A stretch of 5,369 bases of DNA. Origin: Rhizobacter sp. (GTDB lineage: Bacteria > Pseudomonadota > Gammaproteobacteria > Burkholderiales > Burkholderiaceae). The stretch covers positions 1-5,369 of the forward strand of contig JACMKW010000126.1 in the NCBI GenBank assembly GCA_014379885.1, read 5' to 3'. Under the pieces are notes generated by a model, which worked only from the letters and a program-made list of their open reading frames with translations, searched no databases and was not told the DNA's origin. The stretch's first letter is position 1, and every line of letters starts with the position of its first letter. The position numbers and the translations under genes were made by a program. Below, piece after piece: positions 1 to 4,791 of this stretch.

Positions 1-491
1 AGCCGCAAAAATTTGCGCAGCTCGTTGGTGGCACGGTCGAGCCAGCGGTTGTCGGCCAGCGCTTGCACGGTGCTGTGGAATTCGTGGTTGGCGCGGTAGT
101 AGCCGTCGACGTTGTGGGTGGCGGCGTGCGCCTCCAGCGTTTCGTGCAGGCGGCGCAAGGTGGCAATGCCTTCCGGCGTGGCCTTGCGCACGGCTTCGAA
201 AGCGCAGCGGCCTTCCAGCAGGGCCATCACCGGGAACAGCTCGTCGGCATCGTCTTCCGACATTTCGGTGACCCGGCAGCCCTGGCGCGGCACCGCCTGC
301 ACCAGGCCTTCGGCGGCCAGCACCTTGAGCGCTTCGCGCAGCGGGGTGCGGCTGATCTGCCACTCATTGGCCAGCGCAAGCTCGTCGATCCACTCGCCGG
401 GCACGAGCTGGCGCTCGAACACCATGTGGCGCAGGCGGGAAGCCACTTCTTCGTGCAGTGAGGCGGGGCGCAAAGGGGTGGCGGTGACCAT
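1..491 (-). CDS. GntR-family transcriptional regulator, FCD subgroup (partial, C-terminus beyond left edge)
   Basis: A DNA-binding repressor or activator that would sense a small carboxylate-type ligand. I translated 163 residues from ATG at 491 with no stop before the window edge; family members are usually about 220-240 aa, so roughly 60-80 residues are missing. Residues 11-75 form the GntR winged helix: SLHEEVASRLRHMV, then the recognition segment ISRTPLREALKVLAAEGLV (46-64) and the wing PRQGCRV. The FCD ligand domain starts near residue 83 (LFPVMALLEGRCAFEAV). It contains ANHEFH (134-139), where Asn135 replaces the more usual metal-binding Asp of the D-x-x-x-H motif and His139 is kept. 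No clear Shine-Dalgarno precedes the ATG. An in-frame GTG at 545 is the only upstream alternative before a stop, but it would fall in the proposed -10 box. It is divergent from the response regulator gene. The effector and targets cannot be told from this window. Confidence 0.9.
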   Translation of the reverse strand, partial: MVTATPLRPASLHEEVASRLRHMVFERQLVPGEWIDELALANEWQISRTPLREALKVLAAEGLVQAVPRQGCRVTEMSEDDADELFPVMALLEGRCAFEAVRKATPEGIATLRRLHETLEAHAATHNVDGYYRANHEFHSTVQALADNRWLDRATNELRKFLR

Positions 492-511
492 CGGGTGGCA
501 AGGTGGTCGGT

Positions 512-530
512 GGGTGGGTGGGCTCGCGGG
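512..530 (+). other. G-quadruplex motif in the gntR-family leader
   Basis: The plus strand reads GGGTGGGTGGGCTCGCGGG: four GGG tracts with loops of 1, 1 and 5 nt, which fits the standard intramolecular G-quadruplex pattern with very short (stable) loops. A further GGG lies at 493-495. The G-rich strand is the template strand of the divergent gntR-family gene, and the motif lies in its predicted 5' leader, 20 bp upstream of the ATG. Folding in vivo is not shown. Confidence 0.5.
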
Positions 531-543
531 TGGATTGGTTGCC

Positions 544-571
544 ACTCTAGATCAGTAATTCTTAATTACAA
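544..571 (-). promoter_or_regulatory. candidate promoter of the gntR-family gene
   Basis: Read on the minus strand, TTGTAA (571-566) and TAGAGT (549-544) are separated by 16 bp. Each hexamer matches the sigma70 consensus at 4 of 6 positions. Transcription would start near 537 and give a leader of about 45 nt. This lies in the most AT-rich patch of the left intergenic region. The assignment is inference from motif and position only. Confidence 0.35.
555..569. promoter_or_regulatory. perfect inverted repeat, candidate operator (GTAATT-CTT-AATTAC)
   Basis: Two 6-bp arms, GTAATT and AATTAC, are perfect inverted complements around a 3-bp centre. The site sits between the proposed -35 and -10 of the gntR-family gene, 63 bp upstream of its start codon, where a dimeric repressor would block polymerase. 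GntR/FCD proteins commonly bind short palindromes of this size and often autoregulate, so self-binding is the simplest reading. The arms differ from the classic FadR TGGTNNNACCA core. Confidence 0.4.
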
Positions 572-574
572 GAG

Positions 575-618
575 GAAAACTGCGTTGCAAGTGCGGGAAA
601 ACTGCGTTGCAAGTGCGG
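575..618. repeat. exact tandem duplication of a 22-bp unit
   Basis: Units 575-596 and 597-618 are identical (they begin GAAAACTGCG and end CAAGTGCGG). Each contains the palindrome TTGCAA, at 585-590 and 607-612, exactly 22 bp apart. That is about two helical turns, so proteins bound at both sites would lie on the same face of the DNA. The repeat sits between the divergent gntR-family and response regulator genes, about 100 bp upstream of the latter's start. It may be an operator or activator site pair, or a recent slippage duplication with no function. Confidence 0.8.
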
Positions 619-660
619 ATGAGAGGCCGGCCGAAGACCCTGCTACTCGCTTCACTTCGC

Positions 661-688
661 TTGTGTTACGGCCAGCGAGTTCTATGCT
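661..688 (+). promoter_or_regulatory. weak candidate promoter of the response regulator gene
   Basis: TTGTGT (661-666) and TATGCT (683-688) are spaced by 16 bp, giving a start near 695 and a leader of about 26 nt. The -35 match is weak (3 of 6), so this is only the best sigma70-like pair I could find close to the gene. Confidence 0.25.
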
Positions 689-720
689 TGGTGCACTGCA
701 ACAAACGGGAGGCGACGCTC

Positions 721-1191
721 ATGGCTGAAACACAAGCGTCCGGACTCGAACCCCACGGCACCGTGCTGTACATCGAAGACCAGGATCTCAACTTCCTCCT
801 GGTGGAAGCCCAGTTGGCGGCCACGCTGCCGGGTGTGACCCTGGTGCGTGCTGCCACCGGATCGGAGGGTGTGGCCCGCGTGCGCGCCGACCGGCCCGAC
901 CTGGTGCTGCTCGACATGCACCTGCCCGACCTGGGCGGCCTGGAGGTGGTGCGTGAGCTGACGCACGAAATTTCGCAGGGGCTGAAAGTGACCCTGCTCA
1001 CGGCCGATCATTTGTCAATGGACATCCTGAAGGCCATGAGCCTGGGCGCCCACGAATACTGGGTCAAACCCATCAGCGCCAGCCAGCTTGAAAAAGGTGT
1101 GCGGCGCGGCTTGGCCGCTGCCGCCGTGCCCCCGGGGCACCGAGCGCCAAACCCCAGCCTGGGCAACGGCCCCAAGGTAAGGCCGCTGTGA
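721..1191 (+). CDS. stand-alone receiver-domain response regulator (CheY-like)
   Basis: A cytoplasmic phosphoacceptor protein of 156 aa made of a single receiver domain, with no DNA-binding or enzymatic output domain. GTVLYIEDQDLNFLLVEAQL (13-32) supplies the acidic pocket (Glu19, Asp20). LVLLDMHLPDLGG carries the predicted phosphorylated Asp65, Thr94 is the switch Thr in TLLTA, and Lys116 is the conserved Lys in EYWVKP. The VLYIED-x-x-x-N start resembles receivers usually attached to, or working with, hybrid histidine kinases. The tail (about 133-156) is Ala/Pro/Gly-rich and probably disordered. ATG 721 is chosen because GGGAGG (707-712) lies 8 nt upstream and the domain starts soon after; the frame stays open upstream to 607 without domain content. 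No partner kinase is in the window. The gene is convergent with the IclR gene, 19 bp away. Its cellular output is unknown: phosphorelay intermediate, kinase inhibitor or motility adaptor are all possible. Confidence 0.9.
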   Translation: MAETQASGLEPHGTVLYIEDQDLNFLLVEAQLAATLPGVTLVRAATGSEGVARVRADRPDLVLLDMHLPDLGGLEVVRELTHEISQGLKVTLLTADHLSMDILKAMSLGAHEYWVKPISASQLEKGVRRGLAAAAVPPGHRAPNPSLGNGPKVRPL

Positions 1192-1210
1192 GCTGAGTTG
1201 CTGCTGGGCC

Positions 1211-2050
1211 TCAACGCAGTAGCGAGGCCTCCAGCCGCGTCACCATGTCGATCAGGCGAGGCCGCACCTCGTTGAGCAAGAACTCGCGTGACAGGTTGAA
1301 CGATGGCCCGCCGCAGTTGATGGCCATGGGCGGCAGCCCGCCACCGGGCTGAAACGCGCGGGCGATGCCGTTCACGTCTTTTTGCCAGTCGCCGAAGGAG
1401 CAGGTGACCCCCAGCGTCTGGTACTCGCCCAACGCGCGGTCGATGCCGTCGCGAGTGTCGGGCCAGGCCACTTCGTCGAGCTCTTGCACACGCTCCATGA
1501 AATCTTGCCGTTCGCGCTCGGGAATGGCGGCGAGCCAGGCGCGGCCAATGGCCGAGGTGGCCACCGGAATGCGCGAACCCACATCGAGGCTCAGCGTGAG
1601 TGCGGCCGAGCTGCGGCAGTTCTCTACATAAATCATTGACAGCCGGTCGCGTGTGCCGAGTGACACCATCGAGCGGGTGGTGTCGGCCAGCTCTTGCATC
1701 ATCGGGCGGGCGATCTGCCGCACGTCGAGCCGCGCCAGCATCGCGCTGCCCAGCGACAGCGTGGCGGTGCCCAGACGGTACTTGCCGCTTTCTTCCACCT
1801 GGATCAGATAGCCGAGCTTGGTGAGCGTGGAGGTGAGCCGAGACACGGTGGACTTGGGCAGGCGGCAGCGCTGAGCGATCTCCTGGTTGCCCAGGGCCTT
1901 GTCGCCGGAGCGGAAGCACGACAGCACCTCCAGCCCACGGGCCAGGGCGGTCACGAAGTGGCGGTCTTCCTTGGCCTTGGGCGCAGGCTTGCCCAGGGTC
2001 GGGCTGCGCTCTACTTTGGCGTTTTTGGTGAGTGTGTCCATCGTCTTCAT
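1211..2050 (-). CDS. IclR-family transcriptional regulator
   Basis: A 279-aa DNA-binding regulator, close to the usual 240-280 aa of the family. After a basic N-terminal extension of about 30 residues, residues 32-82 form the IclR winged helix-turn-helix (FVTALARGLEVLSCF, then LGNQEIAQRCRLPKSTVSRLTSTLTKLGYL, with LPKSTVSRL as recognition helix) and the wing ESGKYRLG. The effector-binding domain spans about 110-275, with RSMVSLGTRDRLSMIYVE, the IPVATSAIGRAWLA segment (161-174) and the late VNGIARAF segment. It is divergent from the acyl-CoA dehydrogenase genes, the typical layout for an IclR protein controlling a catabolic operon, so I infer that it regulates them in response to a pathway acyl-CoA or acid. 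ATG at 2050 has GGGA close upstream; ATG at 2041 is an equally possible start three codons later. Whether it represses or activates cannot be told. Confidence 0.92.
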   Translation of the reverse strand: MKTMDTLTKNAKVERSPTLGKPAPKAKEDRHFVTALARGLEVLSCFRSGDKALGNQEIAQRCRLPKSTVSRLTSTLTKLGYLIQVEESGKYRLGTATLSLGSAMLARLDVRQIARPMMQELADTTRSMVSLGTRDRLSMIYVENCRSSAALTLSLDVGSRIPVATSAIGRAWLAAIPERERQDFMERVQELDEVAWPDTRDGIDRALGEYQTLGVTCSFGDWQKDVNGIARAFQPGGGLPPMAINCGGPSFNLSREFLLNEVRPRLIDMVTRLEASLLR

Positions 2051-2097
2051 TCAATCCCAGCGTTCGCGCCCAAAGTGGAACACAAATCTGCAAACCG

Positions 2098-2110
2098 TTG
2101 CCTGTGGCAA
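2098..2110. promoter_or_regulatory. short inverted repeat TTGCC-TGT-GGCAA
   Basis: Perfect 5-bp arms around a 3-bp centre, lying 48 bp upstream of the IclR start codon, in the spacer shared with the acyl-CoA dehydrogenase operon. It could be a regulator half-site pair for IclR autoregulation, but arms this short can arise by chance. Confidence 0.25.
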
Positions 2111-2196
2111 TCCCCGAGTTTCAGCAGGCCCGACCTGCCAACCGTGTCAAAGCTCCCACGGAAAGAGAGACATTTCATGTCGGTAAAGTCCGCAAG

Positions 2197-2225
2197 TTGA
2201 CAGCCCGACTGGGAGCATGAACAAT
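2197..2225 (+). promoter_or_regulatory. candidate sigma70 promoter of the acyl-CoA dehydrogenase operon
   Basis: A perfect TTGACA (2197-2202) is followed after exactly 17 bp by AACAAT (2220-2225), which matches TATAAT at 4 of 6 positions including the key second A and last T. The start would be near 2232, leaving a leader of about 80 nt before the ATG at 2314. The local sequence is unusually AT-rich for this genome. A second weaker pair, TTGTTT (2233-2238) and TATTCT (2254-2259) with 15 bp spacing, lies just downstream and overlaps the palindrome at 2244-2262. Confidence 0.5.
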
Positions 2226-2243
2226 TTAAGTCTTGTTTTTGTG

Positions 2244-2262
2244 TGCGGAATGATATTCTGCA
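2244..2262. promoter_or_regulatory. 19-bp palindrome, candidate IclR-family operator
   Basis: TGCGGAATGATATTCTGCA is symmetric about 2253: TGC/GCA and GAAT/ATTC pair, with one mismatch in each arm (4th and 9th positions). The inner GGAAT...ATTC resembles the GGAA...TTCC halves seen in E. coli IclR boxes (TGGAAATNATTTCCA) and in related family sites. It lies at about +12 to +30 of the predicted promoter and 51 bp upstream of the first structural gene, where a bound protein would block transcription. Binding by the adjacent IclR protein is inference. Confidence 0.45.
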
Positions 2263-2313
2263 TTGCAGTACAAAATCAAGCCCGCCGCCAAGCCCGACTC
2301 CCAAGAGACCACC

Positions 2314-3531
2314 ATGGATCTGACCTTCACCCCAGAAGAACAAAACTTCCGCGAGGAGGTGCGCAGCTTCGTCAATGCCAAGCTGCCCGACTCGATTCGC
2401 CACAAAGTGGTGAACAGCTTGCGCCTCACCCGCGACGACCATGTGCTGTGGCAGCGCACGCTGCACGAGCGCGGCTGGGGCGGCCCGGGCTGGGCCAAGG
2501 AATTCGGCGGCCCGGGCTGGAACTCGGTTGAGCAGTACATCTTTGAAGAAGAGTGCGCTGCGGCCGGCGCGCCGCGGCTCATTCCCTTTGGCATCAAGAT
2601 GGTGGCGCCGGTCATCATGGCCTTCGGCTCACCCGAGCAGCACAAGCGCTTCTTGCCCGACATCTCATCGGCACGCAAATGGTGGTGCCAGGGCTACTCC
2701 GAGCCAGGTGCCGGCTCAGACCTCGCTTCGCTCAAGACACGCGCGGTGCGTGGTGTCGATGCAAAAGGCGACCACTTCATCGTCAACGGCCAGAAGACCT
2801 GGACGACGCTCGGCCAGCACGCCGACTGGATCTTTTGCCTGGTGCGCACCGACCCACAAGCCAAGGCACAGCGCGGCATCAGCTTCTTGCTGATCGACAT
2901 GAAAACGCCGGGCATCACCGTGCGCCCCATCATCACGCTCGATGGCGCGCATGAAGTCAACGAGGTGTGGTTCGAAGAAGTGCGTGTGCCGGCCGAGAAC
3001 CTCATTGGCGAAGAGAACAAGGGCTGGACCTACGCCAAGTTTCTGCTCGGCCACGAGCGCAGCAACATCGCCGGCATCGGCATCGCCAAGCGCGAACTCG
3101 ATCGCCTGAAGCGTGTGGCTGCCACCGAGAAGAAACACGGCAAGCCGCTGCTGCAAGACCCGCTCTTCTCGGCCAAGGTGGCGCAGATCGAGATTGATCT
3201 GCTGGCCCTGGAGATGACCAACCTGCGCGTGCTGTCAGCCGAAAGCCAGAAGAAGGCGCCGGGCCCCGAGGCTTCGATCCTGAAGATCAAGGGCACCGAG
3301 ATCCAGCAGGCCATCACCGAGCTGCTGGTGGTGGCCGTGGGGCCGTATGCGCTGCCCTTCCGCGCAGAGGCGCTGATGGACGATGCAAGCGACGAAGAAG
3401 ACGACACCATCGGCCCGCGCCACGCGGCCTCGCTGGGCGCGCATTACTGCAATATGCGCAAGCTCTCGATCTTTGGCGGCTCCAACGAGATTCAGAAAAA
3501 CATCATCTCTCAGCAATTGCTGGGACTCTGA
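2314..3531 (+). CDS. pimC: acyl-CoA dehydrogenase, pimeloyl-CoA dehydrogenase large subunit type
   Basis: A flavoprotein that should introduce the alpha,beta double bond into an acyl-CoA, most likely pimeloyl-CoA or another medium-chain dicarboxylyl-CoA, in the cytoplasm. It has 405 aa. The N-terminal helical domain starts MDLTFTPEEQNFREEV; WWCQGYSEPGAGSDLASLKT (123-142) and NGQKTWTT (158-165) are the FAD/substrate signature of the middle domain; LSIFGGSNEIQKNII (384-398) ends the C-terminal domain. Glu248 in GHERSNIA aligns with the catalytic base of isovaleryl-CoA dehydrogenases, whereas the MCAD-type catalytic position is Gly388. The usual RxxFGxPI and QxHGG FAD-dimer motifs are absent and occur in the next gene instead. 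ATG 2314 is preferred over 2263 because relatives begin MDLxF and AAGAGA (2303-2308) precedes it. Its end is 24 bp before the next gene. The substrate is inferred from family resemblance and the neighbouring gcdH. Confidence 0.88.
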   Translation: MDLTFTPEEQNFREEVRSFVNAKLPDSIRHKVVNSLRLTRDDHVLWQRTLHERGWGGPGWAKEFGGPGWNSVEQYIFEEECAAAGAPRLIPFGIKMVAPVIMAFGSPEQHKRFLPDISSARKWWCQGYSEPGAGSDLASLKTRAVRGVDAKGDHFIVNGQKTWTTLGQHADWIFCLVRTDPQAKAQRGISFLLIDMKTPGITVRPIITLDGAHEVNEVWFEEVRVPAENLIGEENKGWTYAKFLLGHERSNIAGIGIAKRELDRLKRVAATEKKHGKPLLQDPLFSAKVAQIEIDLLALEMTNLRVLSAESQKKAPGPEASILKIKGTEIQQAITELLVVAVGPYALPFRAEALMDDASDEEDDTIGPRHAASLGAHYCNMRKLSIFGGSNEIQKNIISQQLLGL

Positions 3532-3555
3532 TCAGCACCACAAGAGACCACCACC

Positions 3556-4713
3556 ATGGACTTCAGCTTCAGTGAAGAGCAGCAACAGCTGCAAGACGCC
3601 ATCTCGCGCTTCGTTCAAGGCGATTACAGCTTCGAGCGCCGCAAAGGCATCATCGCCAGCCCCGAGGGCTGGAGCAAAGAGGTCTGGCAAGGCCTGGCCG
3701 ATCTGGGTGTGCTTTCGATGAACGTGCCCGAGGCGCACGGCGGCCTGGGCTACGGCCCGATCGAAACCCTGCTGGCCATGCAGTCGGTGGGCTCGGCCCT
3801 GCTGTGCGAGCCGCTGCTCGAAAGCGCCGTCGTCGCCACCGCCTTGGTGCGTGATTTCGGCAGCGACGAGCAGCAAGCCGAGCTGCTGCCCGCCATGGGC
3901 TCGGGTGAGCGCATCGTGGTGCTAGCGCATCAAGAGGCTGCGGCCCGTGGGGACGCGGGCTGGGTCGAAACGCGTGCCACCAAGAACGGTGACGGCTTCT
4001 TGCTGCAAGGCCACAAGTCGGTTGTGGCACAAGCCGGTGCCGCCGATGAGTTGCTGATCTCGGCACGCACCGATGGTGCTGCCGGCGATGCGCAAGGTGT
4101 GAGCGTCTTCCGCGTGGCACGCAACACGCCGGGCCTGGAGCTCAAGGTGTACGGCACGCTCGATGGCCGCCGCGCTGCCGAAGTGATCTTGCGCGAAGTG
4201 AAGGTGCCTGCCAGTGCCCGCCTCGGTGCCGCGGGAGCCGCCTTGCCCGCCATCGAACGTGCGCTCGACATCGGCCTCGCCGCCCTGTGCGCCGAAGCGC
4301 TGGGTGTGATGGAAGCCACCGTCAGCGCCACCGTCGAATACCTCAAAACCCGTCAACAATTCGGCCAGCCCATCGGCCGCTTCCAGGCCTTGCAGCACCG
4401 CACGGCCGACATGCTGCTGCACCTGGAGCAGTCGCGCTCCATGGCCTATCTGTCGGCGATGAACTGCACGCTGCCTGACGACATGCAGCGCCGCAAGACG
4501 CTGTCGGCCGCCAAGGTGGTGGTGGGCAATGCGTGCCGTTTCATCAGCCAGCAGTCGGTGCAGATGCACGGCGGCATGGGCATGACCGACGAACTCACGC
4601 TCAGCCATTGGTTCAAACGCCTGCTGGCCATCGAGCTGAGTTTTGGCGACACTGATTCGCACCTGCAGCGCTTTGCTGAACTGAGCCAGCGCGACGCCTT
4701 GAAAGCTGCCTGA
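3556..4713 (+). CDS. pimD: acyl-CoA dehydrogenase, pimeloyl-CoA dehydrogenase small subunit type
   Basis: The predicted partner of the preceding dehydrogenase in an alpha2beta2-type complex; 385 aa. The N-terminus MDFSFSEEQQQLQDAISRFV and the following GDYSFERRK segment are characteristic of this subunit class. The middle domain is degenerate: the TEPxxGSD signature is replaced by HQEAAARGDAGW (125-136) and NGxKxW by QGHKSVV. The C-terminal domain keeps the two motifs missing from the large subunit, YLKTRQQFGQPIG (262-274) and VQMHGGMGMTDE (335-346), which contact FAD across the dimer interface. Both known catalytic Glu positions are lost: the isovaleryl type aligns near Gly240 and the MCAD type at Phe363 in LSFGDTD. 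It is therefore probably non-catalytic but needed for flavin binding. ATG 3556 follows AAGAGA (3542-3547) at normal spacing. It is 24 bp after the large subunit gene and surely in the same operon. Confidence 0.88.
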   Translation: MDFSFSEEQQQLQDAISRFVQGDYSFERRKGIIASPEGWSKEVWQGLADLGVLSMNVPEAHGGLGYGPIETLLAMQSVGSALLCEPLLESAVVATALVRDFGSDEQQAELLPAMGSGERIVVLAHQEAAARGDAGWVETRATKNGDGFLLQGHKSVVAQAGAADELLISARTDGAAGDAQGVSVFRVARNTPGLELKVYGTLDGRRAAEVILREVKVPASARLGAAGAALPAIERALDIGLAALCAEALGVMEATVSATVEYLKTRQQFGQPIGRFQALQHRTADMLLHLEQSRSMAYLSAMNCTLPDDMQRRKTLSAAKVVVGNACRFISQQSVQMHGGMGMTDELTLSHWFKRLLAIELSFGDTDSHLQRFAELSQRDALKAA

Positions 4714-4719
4714 CCTCGC

Positions 4720-4771
4720 TCCGTTCGGGCTGAGCCTGTCGAAGCCCTTCGGCAAGCTCAGCCCGAACGGA
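4720..4771. repeat. 52-nt REP-like palindrome / hairpin between pimD and gcdH
   Basis: The arms 4720-4735 (TCCGTTCGGGCTGAGC) and 4756-4771 are perfect 16-bp inverted complements. After one C/A mismatch, seven more pairs (one G-U) close on a GCCC loop at 4744-4747. The structure begins 6 nt after the pimD stop and ends 8 nt before the gcdH ribosome-binding site. The core GTTCGGGCTGAGC...GTCGAAGCCC is, from memory, a very common dispersed element in Comamonadaceae and related genomes. No T-tract follows, so it is not a standard intrinsic terminator. It may stabilise upstream mRNA or reduce read-through into gcdH. Confidence 0.9.
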
Positions 4772-4791
4772 CAACAACCGGAGACATCACC

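Noticed and set aside
1126..1140. Perfect palindrome GTGCCCC-C-GGGGCAC near the 3' end of the response regulator gene
   Set aside because: It lies inside coding sequence for a Pro/Ala-rich tail, where runs of C and G arise from codon use. No regulatory context.
1207..1229. Inverted repeat GGCCTC/GAGGCC with an 11-nt loop at the convergent gene ends
   Set aside because: The 6-bp stem is short, the loop is large, there is no T-tract on either strand, and it overlaps the IclR stop codon. Not enough to call a terminator.
1008..2093. 361-aa minus-strand open frame overlapping the IclR gene
   Set aside because: It is a frame-shifted shadow of the IclR gene. The protein is Arg/Pro/His-rich without domain features, while the other frame gives a complete IclR protein.
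2145..2150. Perfect TTGACA on the minus strand upstream of the IclR gene
   Set aside because: No acceptable -10 hexamer occurs 16-19 bp downstream (CTGCTG and neighbours), so I do not call it the IclR promoter.
2177..2200. 7-codon mini-ORF (MSVKSAS) preceded by purine-rich GAAAGAGAGA upstream of the pim operon
   Set aside because: It looks leader-peptide-like but lies upstream of the predicted transcription start, is not followed by an attenuator structure, and is too short to support.
2152..2216. Distant 7-bp inverted repeat GCTCCCA / TGGGAGC
   Set aside because: The arms are 51 bp apart and only 7 bp long, which is expected by chance in a region of this size.
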